A stretch of DNA of 64,000 bases, from the NCBI RefSeq assembly GCF_020515695.1, contig NZ_JAIWJA010000003.1, forward strand, positions 186,001 through 250,000, read 5' to 3'. This stretch comes from Pseudomonas sp. MWU16-30317. GTDB taxonomy: Bacteria > Pseudomonadota > Gammaproteobacteria > Pseudomonadales > Pseudomonadaceae. This document shows, one piece after another, positions 1 to 8,778 of the stretch (position 1 is its first letter; the number at the start of each line of letters is the position of its first letter). Both the position numbers and the translations under genes were made by a program. Below the pieces are notes generated by a model. The model saw only the letters and a list, made by a program, of their open reading frames with translations, ran no database searches and was not told the origin of the DNA.

Positions 1-17
1 TTCAGCAGCTGACTCAT
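1..17 (-). CDS. Possible 5' end of a gene running off the left edge
   Basis: An ATG on the minus strand at 17-15 opens MSQLL and runs out of the window, with a GCGAGAA-like purine stretch about 7 nt upstream. Only five codons are visible, so no product can be named. If real, it is divergent from the hydroxy-acid dehydrogenase gene at 415 and the two share the 18-414 control region. Confidence 0.25.
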
Positions 18-414
18 GACAGTTCTCGCTTCGGGTATAGAGAGTATGGGTACGGCGCAGGTGCGGCACAGCTATCTTGACTGGTATATACAGGTAAGCA
101 GGTTACGTGCCGCATTATTCCCCTGACGGTCGAAAACCTTAGCAGCCTTTATTACCGGGAGCTGCAACATCCCGTTGCGATGATTGGCCGGGAGTGCAAA
201 ACTTCTCGACCACTGCGCCGATAACGCGCATTTTCATTGAATATGACCTAATCGGGGGCGGGTAAGCGTCGGCCTGGTGCCGATCAACGGTCCCCTGTTG
301 CGCCGTCTTCGTACCGATCAAGCGTTGCTCACGCCGGCTGGTCTGCAACTTGCTTTAGCGGTATATACAGCTAGATACCTTCTCTCTCCCGACCTCAGCG
401 AGCCTGCCTGCCCC
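18..414. other. Non-coding stretch upstream of the FMN dehydrogenase
   Basis: I see no convincing gene here. A GTG-initiated extension of the downstream frame from 277 exists but has no family similarity. The stretch holds two exact copies of the 11-mer GGTATATACAG (83-93 and 360-370), each containing the palindrome GTATATAC, and a TTGACT at 77-82 that could be a -35 element. These may be operator sites, but no regulator is visible. Confidence 0.4.
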
Positions 415-1638
415 ATGCGACGTTATTACACCGGAACAGACTGCTTGCGCGTGCGTAGCATTGCCGAAATGGCGGCCCTGGCGCAGCGGCGTGTGCCGCG
501 CTTTGCCTGGGAATACCTGGCGGGAGGTGCCGAGGACGAGCTGACCTTGGCGCGCAATGTGTCCGCGTTTACCGATATCGGCCTGGTGCCGCGCACGTTG
601 GTGGCGGCCTCGGCCACCGCCACCGAGGTGTCGGTACTGGGGCAGAAGCTCGCGCTGCCGATGATGATCGGCCCGACAGGTTACAACGCCATGTTGTATC
701 GCGATGCCGACGTGCACCTGGCCAAAGCGGCCACCGCGCGGGGCTTGCCGTTTTGCCTGAGCACGGTATCGACCAGTTCGATGGAGCAGATCGTTGCCGC
801 GGTGCCTGACGTTAACCTGTGGTTTCAGCTTTACTGCCTGCGCGAAGCGCGCATTCAGGAGGATTTGCTCAAGCGCGCCGAGGCGGTGGGGGTCCAGACC
901 CTGTTGCTGACGTCGGATGCGGTGGTGCTGGGCAATCGGGAGTGGGACAAGCGCAGTTTCGTGCGCCCGCGTCAGCTCACCTGGCGTAACAAGTTCGACG
1001 TGCTCTGCCATCCACGCTGGATGCGACAGGCGCTATGGCCCCGCGGTATGCCGAGCCTGGGTAACCTCGATCCGTATCTGCCGGCCGATGCCCGCAATGC
1101 GGCTGGCGCCGCCCATTTTATCGGCGCGCAAATGGATGCCGAGTTGGACTGGCAAGCGCTGGAGCGGCTGCGTAATCGCTGGCAGGGCAAGCTGCTGTTG
1201 AAGGGCGTGCTGCATCCCGCCGACGCCGAACGGGCCGCGCAACTGGGGCTCGACGGCATTGTCGTGACCAACCATGGCGGTCGTCAGCTCGATGGCTCAC
1301 CGGCGAGCATCGAGGTGCTGCCGGCCATCGCGGCAGCTGTGCGCGGCCGCTTGGCGATCTTGCTCGACGGCGGCATTCGCCGCGGCACCGATATTCTCAA
1401 GGCGCGCGCGCTGGGCGCCGATGCGGTGCTCTTGGGCCGTGCCACGTTGTACGGCGTGGCCGTGGCGGGCGAGCAGGGCGCCGGGCAATCGCTGGATTTG
1501 TTGGCCCAGGAACTGCGCCTGGCGATGACGCTGCTTGGCAGCCCGGATATCCACACGCTTGATCGCGGCCAGTTGTTTCAACGTAGTTGTCCACATTCAC
1601 CTTATCCACAGCCTGCTGTTTTCGAGAACCTGCAATGA
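415..1638 (+). CDS. FMN-dependent alpha-hydroxy-acid dehydrogenase (LldD/mandelate dehydrogenase family)
   Basis: A 407-residue TIM-barrel flavoenzyme expected to oxidise an L-2-hydroxy acid to the 2-oxo acid. Seen in the sequence: an N-terminal RVPRFAWEYLAGGAEDE block typical of the family, the FMN-binding IGPTGYNAML and LSTVSTSS segments, WFQLY, the catalytic His/Arg motif NHGGRQLDGSP, and the phosphate-binding LLDGGIRRGTDILKALG-type loop near the C-terminus. The ATG at 415 was chosen because family similarity begins there; the upstream in-frame GTG at 277 adds unrelated residues. It overlaps the next gene by ATGA, so it is probably co-transcribed with the aminotransferase; the 2-oxo product could feed that enzyme, but the substrate cannot be deduced. 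Confidence 0.85.
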   Translation: MRRYYTGTDCLRVRSIAEMAALAQRRVPRFAWEYLAGGAEDELTLARNVSAFTDIGLVPRTLVAASATATEVSVLGQKLALPMMIGPTGYNAMLYRDADVHLAKAATARGLPFCLSTVSTSSMEQIVAAVPDVNLWFQLYCLREARIQEDLLKRAEAVGVQTLLLTSDAVVLGNREWDKRSFVRPRQLTWRNKFDVLCHPRWMRQALWPRGMPSLGNLDPYLPADARNAAGAAHFIGAQMDAELDWQALERLRNRWQGKLLLKGVLHPADAERAAQLGLDGIVVTNHGGRQLDGSPASIEVLPAIAAAVRGRLAILLDGGIRRGTDILKARALGADAVLLGRATLYGVAVAGEQGAGQSLDLLAQELRLAMTLLGSPDIHTLDRGQLFQRSCPHSPYPQPAVFENLQ

Positions 1639-2759
1639 CCGACCTTCAATGGCTCAATACCCTTGCCCGCCGCGAAGTGCGCGAGCTCGCCAGCTATAAC
1701 GCCGGGCTGTCCACCGAGGCGGTGCGCGAACGCTATGGCCTGGAGCGGATCGCCAAGCTGGGCAGTAACGAAAACCACTTCGGGCCGTCTGCGCAGGTGG
1801 TGCGTGCGGTGACCGCCGAGGCCCTGCAGATCGGCCTGTATCCCGACCCCAATTGCACCGAGCTGCGCCAGGCATTGGCGACAAAATTCGCGGTCGATCC
1901 CGCGCGGCTGGTGTTCGGCAATGGCTCGGAAGACCTGCTGGGGATTATCAGCCGGGTGTTTCTGGATCACGGCGACCAGGTGGTCACAGTGTTGCCGTCG
2001 TTTGGTCTGCACCTGCTTTATCCACAGGCGGTGGGTGCCGAGGTAGTGGGCGTGCCGATGACGGCTGATTTGCGCATCGACATCGATGGCTTGCTCGCCG
2101 CGTTGTCGCCGCGGACTCGATTGTTGATGTTCTCCTGCCCGTCCAACCCGGTGGGCAGTGCGCTGACTGTGGATGAATTGCAGCGCATTGTGGATAACCT
2201 TGGGCCGCAGACATTGCTGGTGTTTGATGAGGCGTATTTCGAGTATGCCCAGGGGGCGCCGGGCTATCCCGATTGTCTGGCGCTGCTCGAGGCCAGCGGC
2301 AAGCCCTACGTGCTGTTGCGCACGCTGTCCAAGGCTTATGCGTTGGCGGGCTTGCGGGTCGGCTATGGGATCGTCAGCGATCCGTTGCTAGCAGATTTGA
2401 TCGATCGCCTGCGCACGCCTTTCAACGTCAACCGGTGTGCACAGGTGGCCGCGGTGGCTGCGCTGGCGGACGAGGCGCACCTGGCGCAGACGCTGACCCA
2501 TGTCGCCAGCGAACGGGCGCGGATGATAGCAGCGTTGCAGGGCATGGGGTTAGAGCCGGTGCCGTCGCTGGCCAACTTTCTGTTCTTCGCTACGCCGTTT
2601 GCGGCCGATGCGGTAAATGCGCAATTGCTGTCGCGGGGGGTGATCGTCAAGCCGTGGCGCGAGGCGGGGTATACCGATTATCTGCGGGTGTCGGTGGGCA
2701 GCGTGGAAGACAACGATTGGTTTTTGCAGCAGTTGGCGGTGAGTTTGGCTGCCTTGTGA
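1635..2759 (+). CDS. hisC: Histidinol-phosphate aminotransferase-like class I/II PLP aminotransferase
   Basis: A 374-residue fold-type I PLP enzyme of the HisC family. Seen: GSNENHFGPS near residue 45 (the HisC LxxNENPxGP-type substrate motif), GNGSEDLL, FSCPSNPVGS, VFDEAYFEYA, and RTLSKAYALAGLRVGYG holding the Schiff-base lysine. The length fits HisC (about 350-375). The start overlaps the dehydrogenase stop by 4 nt. It is not next to other his genes, so it may be a second HisC-type enzyme acting on an aromatic or other 2-oxo acid rather than the biosynthetic copy. Two DnaA-box-like 9-mers (TTGTCCACA at 1586 and TTATCCACA at 1602) lie just upstream inside the preceding gene. A REPIN follows the stop. 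Confidence 0.8.
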   Translation: MTDLQWLNTLARREVRELASYNAGLSTEAVRERYGLERIAKLGSNENHFGPSAQVVRAVTAEALQIGLYPDPNCTELRQALATKFAVDPARLVFGNGSEDLLGIISRVFLDHGDQVVTVLPSFGLHLLYPQAVGAEVVGVPMTADLRIDIDGLLAALSPRTRLLMFSCPSNPVGSALTVDELQRIVDNLGPQTLLVFDEAYFEYAQGAPGYPDCLALLEASGKPYVLLRTLSKAYALAGLRVGYGIVSDPLLADLIDRLRTPFNVNRCAQVAAVAALADEAHLAQTLTHVASERARMIAALQGMGLEPVPSLANFLFFATPFAADAVNAQLLSRGVIVKPWREAGYTDYLRVSVGSVEDNDWFLQQLAVSLAAL

Positions 2760-2768
2760 ATCAATGCA

Positions 2769-2857
2769 GGCCTCTTCGCGGGCAAGCCTTGCTCCCACAG
2801 TGCAAGAAGTTCCAGAGTCGAACACCTGTGGGAGCAAGGCTTGCCCGCGAAGAGGCC
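2769..2857. repeat. REPIN (perfect 32-bp inverted arms)
   Basis: Arms 2769-2800 and 2826-2857 are exact reverse complements around a 25-nt loop, with the core GTGGGAGCAAGGCTTGCCCG. It lies between convergent hisC and cls and may serve as an mRNA end. It is the best-preserved copy of the main REP family in the window. Confidence 0.9.
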
Positions 2858-2869
2858 CTCAGCCGTACC

Positions 2870-4309
2870 TCACAAGATAGGCGAAATCAGCCGCGCGATG
2901 CGCATGCCTAGCGCCTGCAGGCGCCGCACCTCTTTGCTATCGGCCAACGTCACCTGCCGCGACTCGGCAAAATCCCGTTCAAGCATGGTTTGGACTTCAA
3001 CCGCGAACGCCGCATCCACCGTCAGCAGCATGATTTCAAAATTCAGCCGGAACGAGCGGTTGTCCAGATTGGCGCTGCCGATGGCGCTGATCTCGTCATC
3101 CACCAGCACCACTTTCTGATGCAAAAAGCCCGGGATGTAGCGATAGATGTGCACCCCGGCGCGGATGGCTTCGAAGGCGAACAGGCTCGACGCCGCATAG
3201 ACGATGCGGTGGTCTGGGCGAGACGGGAGCAAAATGCGCACGTCCACGCCCCGCAGCACCGCCAGGCGCAAGGCCGCCAGCATCGACTCGTCCGGGATGA
3301 AGTACGGGCTGGTGATCCAGATGCGGCGGGTGGCGCTGTGAATCGCTTCCAGAAAGAACAGCGAGCAGGTTTCCTGCGGGTCGGCCGGGCCGCTGGCCAG
3401 TACCTGGCACAGCACGCCCTCGTCCGGATAGGTGTCGGGCAGGATCAGCGGCGGCAGGCGACGCGATGCCCAGAACCAGTCTTCGGCGAAGGATTCCTGC
3501 AGTGACGCAACTACCGGGCCGTGCATTTGCACGTGGGTGTCGCGCCAAGGGGACAGGCGCGGGTTGCTGCCCAGGTATTCATCGCCGACGTTATGGCCGC
3601 CGATAAACCCTACCAGGCCGTCGACGACGACGATCTTGCGGTGGTTGCGGAAGTTGACCTGAAAGCGGTTGAGCCAGCCGCGGCGGGTGGCGAAGGCGCG
3701 GATCTTGACTCCGGCGTTACGCAGCGTGTCGACGTAATCGCGCGGCAGGGCATGGCTGCCGACCTGATCGTAGAGCACATAGATTTCGACCCCATGGGAG
3801 GCCTTCTCCAGCAACGCCTGCTGCAAGCGCCGACCGATGGCGTCGTCCTTGATGATGAAGAACTGGATCAGCACCACTTGGCGCGCTTCGCGGATGGCGG
3901 CAAAGATCGCATCGAAGGTGGCGTCGCCGTTGATCAGCAGGCTGACTTTATTGTTCGCCAGGCAGGGCATGCGCCCCAGCTTGCGCATGGCGCGCAGCGA
4001 GTCGTAGGAATCGGACTGCTTGGCTGCCAGCGCTTCCTCTACCCAAGGGCGCCAGTTGAGGTCGGCGATAGCGGTGTGCATTTCCTGGTTGGCCTGGCGA
4101 CGTGCTTCGATATAGGCGTCGAAGGAGCTGCGGCCGAACACCAGATAGGGAATCAGGGTGACGTAGGGCATGAACAGCAGTGACAGCGCCCAGGCGATCG
4201 AGCCCTGCGCGGTGCGTACCGTGAATACCGCATGCAGGGCGGCCGCGATCCCCAGCAAGTGAATGAAGCCGAATACGTAGTAAAAAAACGTGGGGCTGTG
4301 ATAATCCAT
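2870..4309 (-). CDS. cls: Cardiolipin synthase
   Basis: A 479-residue membrane phospholipase D-superfamily enzyme that condenses phosphatidylglycerol to cardiolipin. Seen: two N-terminal transmembrane segments (about residues 8-30 and 37-58), then two HKD motifs, [10 protein letters not shown] near H223 and [11 protein letters not shown] near H398, each followed by the family's GG-N-D / GSANLDNRS segments. The length matches ClsA-type enzymes. It is a single gene on the minus strand, convergent with hisC and separated from it by a REPIN. Confidence 0.93.
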   Translation of the reverse strand: MDYHSPTFFYYVFGFIHLLGIAAALHAVFTVRTAQGSIAWALSLLFMPYVTLIPYLVFGRSSFDAYIEARRQANQEMHTAIADLNWRPWVEEALAAKQSDSYDSLRAMRKLGRMPCLANNKVSLLINGDATFDAIFAAIREARQVVLIQFFIIKDDAIGRRLQQALLEKASHGVEIYVLYDQVGSHALPRDYVDTLRNAGVKIRAFATRRGWLNRFQVNFRNHRKIVVVDGLVGFIGGHNVGDEYLGSNPRLSPWRDTHVQMHGPVVASLQESFAEDWFWASRRLPPLILPDTYPDEGVLCQVLASGPADPQETCSLFFLEAIHSATRRIWITSPYFIPDESMLAALRLAVLRGVDVRILLPSRPDHRIVYAASSLFAFEAIRAGVHIYRYIPGFLHQKVVLVDDEISAIGSANLDNRSFRLNFEIMLLTVDAAFAVEVQTMLERDFAESRQVTLADSKEVRRLQALGMRIARLISPIL

Positions 4310-4459
4310 GCCTGGCCTGGAATGCGGGTCGATGCTTTAACAGACCACGTCTGAGGGGCAATGTCTCTATTTATTCGGCGCTGCAACGCAATCACGCTTT
4401 GCGCGTCTAAAACTTTACCCGGCGACTCGCCGGGTACTGCCATTTTTCAGGAGTGTTGC

Positions 4460-4987
4460 ATGAAGAGATGTCTACCGGTCGTGGCCCTGCTTGGCAGCCT
4501 GCTGGCGCCGTTGGCCCACGCGCAGATGTTGCAGCCGGGGCTGTGGGAGCTGACCACCAGCAACATGCAGGTCGATGGCAACGCCATGCCTGACATGCAG
4601 TTCATGCTTGGCCAGTTGAAGAACATGGCGCCGGAGCAGCGCGCGATGATCGAGCAGACCTTGTCCAAGCAAGGCATCACGGTGGGCGGCAACGGCATTC
4701 AATCGTGCCTGACCGCCGCGCAGGTGAAGAGCGACGATATCCCCCTGACGGACCCGAAGTCGGGTTGCACTCAGCAGATCACGGAGCGCAACGGCAATGT
4801 CTGGAAGTTTCGCTTCAGCTGCCCGAAAGCGCAGGGCACCGGGCAGGCGCAGTTTCTCAGTGATCGCGAGTTTACCACCAATGTGGTCGGGACATTCAAC
4901 GCGACGGGTACTCAGCAGAAGGGCAGCATGAATACGCGTGCGGTGTGGAAGGGGCCTAATTGCGGGGCGGTGAAGCCGCGTACTTGA
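4460..4987 (+). CDS. DUF3617-type secreted protein
   Basis: A 175-residue protein with a clear signal peptide (MKRCLPVVALLGSLLAPLAHA, cleavage after AHA), so probably periplasmic. The mature part begins QMLQPGLWELTTS, the usual opening of DUF3617 proteins, and has a Cys pair (QSCLTAAQ, SGCTQQ) plus a later SCPKA. The family's function is unknown. ATG 4460 was chosen because it follows CAGGAG at good spacing and starts the signal peptide; upstream in-frame codons give no signal sequence. A REPIN follows. Confidence 0.75.
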   Translation: MKRCLPVVALLGSLLAPLAHAQMLQPGLWELTTSNMQVDGNAMPDMQFMLGQLKNMAPEQRAMIEQTLSKQGITVGGNGIQSCLTAAQVKSDDIPLTDPKSGCTQQITERNGNVWKFRFSCPKAQGTGQAQFLSDREFTTNVVGTFNATGTQQKGSMNTRAVWKGPNCGAVKPRT

Positions 4988-5009
4988 GTCGGGTTTTATA
5001 GTGACTGGG

Positions 5010-5088
5010 CTGACGCGTTCGCGGGCAAGCCCGGCTCCCACAAGATCTACAGCCCTGTGGGAGCAAGGCTTGCCCGCGAGGGCGTCAG
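5010..5088. repeat. REPIN
   Basis: Inverted REP arms CTGACGCG...CCCACA and CTGTGGGAGCAAGGCTTGCC... ending GGCGTCAG lie between two convergent genes. The left arm differs from the main family core (AAGCCCGGCTCCC). Confidence 0.85.
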
Positions 5089-5093
5089 CGGCC

Positions 5094-5456
5094 TCACCGC
5101 AGTCCGGGGATCAGCCACTTGCCCAGGCTTTTCTGCTCACAAAACGGCCGCAGATAGGCGGCATCGCTGGCAACGCCGTAATAGTGGATATCCTGGCGGT
5201 ACGGCATGTTATCCACATGGGCATCGCTGCACACCCCGAAGGCCCCCTGCGGACACTGTTCCACATACTGCACGCTGACTTTCTGGCCCGGCAGGTTGGG
5301 CTCGCAGAAGCCGTCGTGGAACAGCTGTTGCGGGATGCTCACGTTCTGCTGGCATACTTGCACGTCCAGGTGCTCGGCTTGGGTGTGCACCACACAGGCT
5401 TCGGCCAGCACCTGGGCACTGGCGCACAGCGACACCAGCGCCGCCGCCAGCGGCAT
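5094..5456 (-). CDS. Small secreted protein of unknown function
   Basis: A 120-residue protein. With the ATG at 5456 it opens with a signal peptide (MPLAAALVSLCASAQVLA, cleavage before EACVV); this start has an ideal GAGAAGG ribosome site 6 nt upstream, unlike the earlier in-frame ATGs at 5486 and 5498. The mature part has six Cys residues (ACVVHT, VQVCQQ, FCEPN, EQCPQG, GVCSD, FCEQK), suggesting disulfides in the periplasm. I cannot assign a function. The CobW-type gene starts divergently only 28 nt away, so the two 5' ends are tightly packed. Confidence 0.65.
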   Translation of the reverse strand: MPLAAALVSLCASAQVLAEACVVHTQAEHLDVQVCQQNVSIPQQLFHDGFCEPNLPGQKVSVQYVEQCPQGAFGVCSDAHVDNMPYRQDIHYYGVASDAAYLRPFCEQKSLGKWLIPGLR

Positions 5457-5484
5457 CGATAACCTTCTCTCAAAGCCTTTGAAC

Positions 5485-6468
5485 ATGCTGCAGAACATCC
5501 CTACTCATGTGATTGCCGGGCCCTTGGGCGCGGGCAAGACCAGCCTTATCCGCCAGTTGATGGCGCAGCGGCCAGCAGGTGAACGCTGGGCGGTGCTGAT
5601 CAACGAATTCGGCCAGGTCGGCCTCGATGCGGCGTTACTGACCACGGCGCAAGATGGTATCGCACTCGGCGAAGTGGCGGGAGGGTGCTTGTGCTGCGTC
5701 AATGGCGCGCCTTTCCAGATCGGTCTGGGCCGGCTGTTGCGCCAGTCCAGACCACAGCGGTTATTCATCGAGCCGTCAGGGCTGGGGCATCCGGCGCAGT
5801 TGCTCAAGCAATTGAACGAGGCGCCGTGGGCCGGGGTACTGGACGTGCAACCGAGCATCATGGTGCTCGACGCTGAGGCCCTGGCCTGCGGACGACCTTT
5901 ACCGCCATCGCAGCAGGAAGCGCTGGCCGGGGTGGGGTTGCTGGTGATGAACAAATCACGCGAGGTGGCTGGGGATAAACGCCTGTGGATATCTTCGTGG
6001 TTGCCTGCGGTGCCTTTGTACTGGACGGATGAGGGGCAGGTCCCCTTATCGGCAATGCCTCTTGCAATTCATGGCCAGAGCCTGCTCTAACGGGGGGATG
6101 CGGTGTCCATAGGTGAGGGGGCTCTGACCGCGAAGACATCCGTTTATCCACAGCTGCTGCTGCCGGGCCACCCGATCCGGCAAATCAATCCACAGCCTGA
6201 TAGCTGGAGCATCGGCTGGCGCTGGCATGCCTCGAGTGTATTCGATCCGCTCAAGATCGGAACTTGGCTAAAAAGCCTCGCGTGGCAGCGGGCGAAGATG
6301 GTTATCCACAGCACCGAGGGTTGGCAGTCGTTGAACGCCGTGGATAACTTGATCCCGACGTGGAAAACCAGCGAATGGCGCAAGGACTCGCGTATCGAGC
6401 TGATTTTCAGTGCGCCTCAGGACGAGGCGACGCTGGATGCGGGCCTGCGCCAAACGCTGCTCCAGTAG
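5485..6468 (+). pseudogene. CobW/YjiA-type metal-chaperone GTPase gene interrupted by an in-frame TAA
   Basis: The first part (5485-6090, 201 residues) has the G3E-family P-loop GPLGAGKTSLI, a Cys metal-binding motif GGCLCC and the IEPSGLGHP switch. It stops at a TAA (6088-6090). The same reading frame then stays open to 6468 and encodes a typical CobW C-terminal domain (GWRWHASSVFDPLKI, WLKSLAWQRAKMVIHS). Read through, the product would be about 327 residues, the normal family length, so one nonsense codon splits an otherwise intact gene. The downstream part could start at GTG 6103, giving two separate polypeptides, but no ribosome site supports this. The first part also ends NKSREVAG instead of the usual NKxD, a hint of relaxed selection. 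Confidence 0.75.
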
Positions 6469-6547
6469 CGAGGGGCTTGCCCCTGATGCAGCGCGTCGGT
6501 CACACCGGTGATGCCTGTACCCGTTTCGGGAGCAAGCGCCCTCGCTA
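6466..6547. repeat. REP-like inverted repeat, second family (TAGCGAGGGG type)
   Basis: Opens TAGCGAGGGGCTTGCCCC and closes GAGCAAGCGCCCTCGCTA, overlapping the stop codon of the interrupted CobW gene. It is the same family as the element at 12210-12280 and differs in core from the GTGGGAGC family. Confidence 0.75.
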
Positions 6548-6557
6548 AAAGGGCGGG

Positions 6558-6947
6558 TCAGGGGCGCCAGCGTTTGTGTTCCTGGCGCCACTGGCTCATC
6601 TCGATCACTTCAGCCGTGGGCTGGGTCTTGATTTCGAATGGGGAAGGAGCCAGTTCGATCGTCGCCGAATGGGGGCCGAACTGCGTAATCGTCCCCGGGT
6701 GGCGCTGCTCGCCGGTGACGGTGAATTCGAAGGTATAGATCCGCGCCAAGCGCTTGCGACCATTGCCATCACGGGCGAAAGTCATGCGTTTGAACGCGAC
6801 GTTTTCGTCGAGTAGTTCGAGGTCGAGCTTGGCGCAATGCTGCTTGACCCTCGCCAGCGCCTTTTCCCGTAATCCATGGTTATGCCACAGCCATGCCGCA
6901 CCGGTGGCGAGCAACATCAGCACTAACATATTTCCGAGGGTCAACAT
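6558..6947 (-). CDS. DUF3301 single-pass membrane protein
   Basis: A 129-residue protein with one N-terminal transmembrane anchor (MLTLGNMLVLMLLATGAAWLW) followed by a soluble domain with HCAKLDLELLDENVAF and RIYTFEFTVTGEQRHPG, the hallmark of the DUF3301 family. Function is unknown; the topology suggests an inner-membrane protein with a soluble C-terminal domain. A GGAG site lies about 9 nt before the ATG. It is divergent from pdxY with 117 nt between the starts. Confidence 0.8.
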   Translation of the reverse strand: MLTLGNMLVLMLLATGAAWLWHNHGLREKALARVKQHCAKLDLELLDENVAFKRMTFARDGNGRKRLARIYTFEFTVTGEQRHPGTITQFGPHSATIELAPSPFEIKTQPTAEVIEMSQWRQEHKRWRP

Positions 6948-7064
6948 CGACGAATGCTCCGATAAGTACGCTCAGCTTAACTGTGTCTTCGGTCTGTCGT
7001 ACAGGGTACTTTTAGCGCCATACTGCGCGCCTGAATTTTCCGCAGACTGCTCCAGGGTTTTTTC

Positions 7065-7937
7065 ATGAAACGTACGCCACATCTGCTCGCCATCCAGTCC
7101 CACGTGGTGTTCGGCCATGCCGGTAACAGCGCCGCGGTGTTCGCCATGCAGCGGGTCGGGGTCAATGTCTGGCCGCTGAACACCGTGCAATTCTCCAACC
7201 ACACACAGTATGGTCAGTGGACGGGAGAAGTGCTGGCTTCCGAGCAGATTCCTGCGCTGGTCGACGGCATCGCCGGGATTGGCGAACTCGGCAACTGCGA
7301 TGGCGTGCTCAGTGGCTATCTGGGCAGCCCGGCGCAGGGTCGGGCGATCCTCTCGGTGGTGCAGCGTATCAAGGCGGCCAATCCGAAGGCGTTGTACCTC
7401 TGCGACCCAGTAATGGGCCATCCGGAGAAGGGCTGCAGTGTGGCGCCTGAGGTCAGCGATTTTCTCCTCGATGAAGCGGTAGCAGCGGCGGATCTGCTGT
7501 GCCCCAACCAGTTGGAGCTCAATACTTTCTGTGGTCGTGCTGCGCAGTCGCTGGACGATTGCGTCGCCATGGCGCGTTCGCTGTTGGCTCGCGGACCGCA
7601 AGCAGTGCTGGTGAAACACTTGGCCTATCCCGGCAAGCGTCCGGAAGATTTCGAGATGCTACTGGTGACTGCGCAAGGCAGCTGGTTGGTGCGGCGCCCG
7701 TTGCTGGCATTTGCGCGCCAACCCGTAGGCGTGGGCGACCTCACGTCGGGTGTGTTCCTCGCCCGCGTATTGCTGGGCGACGAACTGGTCAGCGCCTTCG
7801 AGTTCGCTGCCGCTGCGGTGCACGAAGTGCTGCTCGAAACCCAGGCCTGCGCCAGCTACGAGCTGGAACTGGTGCGGGCGCAAGATCGTATCGTGCACCC
7901 GCGGGTGCGGTTCGAAGCAGTGCGGTTGGCGGAGTGA
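7065..7937 (+). CDS. pdxY: Pyridoxal kinase
   Basis: A 290-residue ribokinase-superfamily enzyme that phosphorylates pyridoxal to PLP in the salvage pathway. Seen: the opening [48 protein letters not shown], which is diagnostic of Pdx[13 protein letters not shown] in the middle; [13 protein letters not shown]; and the anion-hole region [14 protein letters not shown] with the catalytic GVGD aspartate. The length matches E. coli PdxY (287). The start follows CAGGG at acceptable spacing. A REPIN lies after the stop. Confidence 0.93.
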   Translation: MKRTPHLLAIQSHVVFGHAGNSAAVFAMQRVGVNVWPLNTVQFSNHTQYGQWTGEVLASEQIPALVDGIAGIGELGNCDGVLSGYLGSPAQGRAILSVVQRIKAANPKALYLCDPVMGHPEKGCSVAPEVSDFLLDEAVAAADLLCPNQLELNTFCGRAAQSLDDCVAMARSLLARGPQAVLVKHLAYPGKRPEDFEMLLVTAQGSWLVRRPLLAFARQPVGVGDLTSGVFLARVLLGDELVSAFEFAAAAVHEVLLETQACASYELELVRAQDRIVHPRVRFEAVRLAE

Positions 7938-7962
7938 ACCTGACTTTTGTTCTGGCTGGGCC

Positions 7963-8033
7963 GGCCTCTTCGCGAGCAAGCCCACAGATCTAAAGTTTTA
8001 CACCTGTGGGAGCAGGCTTGCCCGCGAAGGCGT
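7963..8033. repeat. REPIN (left arm shortened)
   Basis: The left arm GGCCTCTTCGCGAGCAAGCC goes straight to CCACAG, lacking the usual TTGCTC. The right arm is CTGTGGGAGCAGGCTTGCCC. It lies between convergent pdxY and the thioesterase. Confidence 0.8.
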
Positions 8034-8047
8034 CAGTGGCTGCGGCC

Positions 8048-8533
8048 TTAAAGGGCATCGCCCTTGATATCCTGATAGCGCTTTTCCAGTTCCTGACGAA
8101 TCTGGCGGCGCTGCTGGGCCTGCATGTAGCGGCGCTTGCCTTCGCCGCTTTCCGGTTGCAGCGGCGGTACCTGGGCGGGTTTGCGCTGGTCATCGACCGC
8201 CACCATCGTGAAGAAGCAGCTGTTGGTATGGCGTACCGAGCGCTCGCGGATGTTTTCGGTGACGACCTTGATGCCCACTTCCATGGACGTGTTGCCGGTG
8301 TAGTTGACCGAGGCCAGGAACGTCACCAGCTCACCGACATGAATCGGCTCGCGGAAAATCACCTGATCCACCGACAGGGTCACCACGTAGCGACCGGCAT
8401 AACGGCTGGCGCAGGCGTAGGCCACTTCGTCGAGGTACTTGAGGAGTGTGCCGCCGTGCACGTTGCCAGAAAAGTTGGCCATGTCCGGTGTCATCAGGAC
8501 AGTCATCGATAGCTGGGCGTTTCCAGGTTCCAT
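8048..8533 (-). CDS. Acyl-CoA thioesterase, hotdog fold (YciA/BFIT type)
   Basis: A 161-residue hotdog-fold protein expected to hydrolyse acyl-CoA thioesters in the cytoplasm. Seen: MANFSGNVHGGTLLKYLDEVAYACASRYAG, the family's active-site helix region with N-x-x-G-x-H-G-G and the acidic residue two turns later; VVTLSVDQVIFREPIHVGELV; and a charged C-terminal tail (QAQQRRQIRQELEKRYQ) likely helical. The start at 8533 gives the normal length; an upstream in-frame extension to 8686 is not family-like. A second thioesterase of the same fold lies at 52207-52608. Confidence 0.85.
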   Translation of the reverse strand: MEPGNAQLSMTVLMTPDMANFSGNVHGGTLLKYLDEVAYACASRYAGRYVVTLSVDQVIFREPIHVGELVTFLASVNYTGNTSMEVGIKVVTENIRERSVRHTNSCFFTMVAVDDQRKPAQVPPLQPESGEGKRRYMQAQQRRQIRQELEKRYQDIKGDAL

Positions 8534-8731
8534 AGTGTGCTCACGGTAATTTGCTGTTGAGTGTCGGCACGCTCTATGGCGCTTGTGCCCATATTCACAA
8601 TCCCATCTCTTTCGGGACGCTGGCAGCCCGAGGCTCGTCACGCGCGCAGGGTAAAAAACGCGTGGTGAAGCGATCTGTTTCAACATATTGCACCGGGCAG
8701 ACAGCCCGAGTCTCGGTGTTATCTTGAATGC

Positions 8732-8747
8732 ACCCCATTGATGGGGT
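8732..8747. promoter_or_regulatory. Palindrome ACCCCATTGATGGGGT before the antiporter gene
   Basis: Seven-base arms flank a TG centre, ending 31 nt before the antiporter GTG. It could be an operator or an mRNA hairpin in the 5' leader; nothing identifies a binding protein. Confidence 0.35.
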
Positions 8748-8778
8748 CAATTTCCCTGGCCATCATGGAGGACTCAGC

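Noticed and set aside
83..93. LexA (SOS) box at CTGGTATATACAG
   Set aside because: CTG and CAG are separated by 7 rather than the required 10 bases.
277..414. N-terminal extension of the FMN dehydrogenase from GTG 277
   Set aside because: Extra 46 residues have no family similarity and no ribosome site; the ATG at 415 gives the normal length.
5484..5498. Earlier minus-strand starts (5486, 5498) for the Cys-rich secreted protein, sharing CATG with the CobW start
   Set aside because: They would put basic residues ahead of the signal peptide and lack a ribosome site, while 5456 has a strong one.
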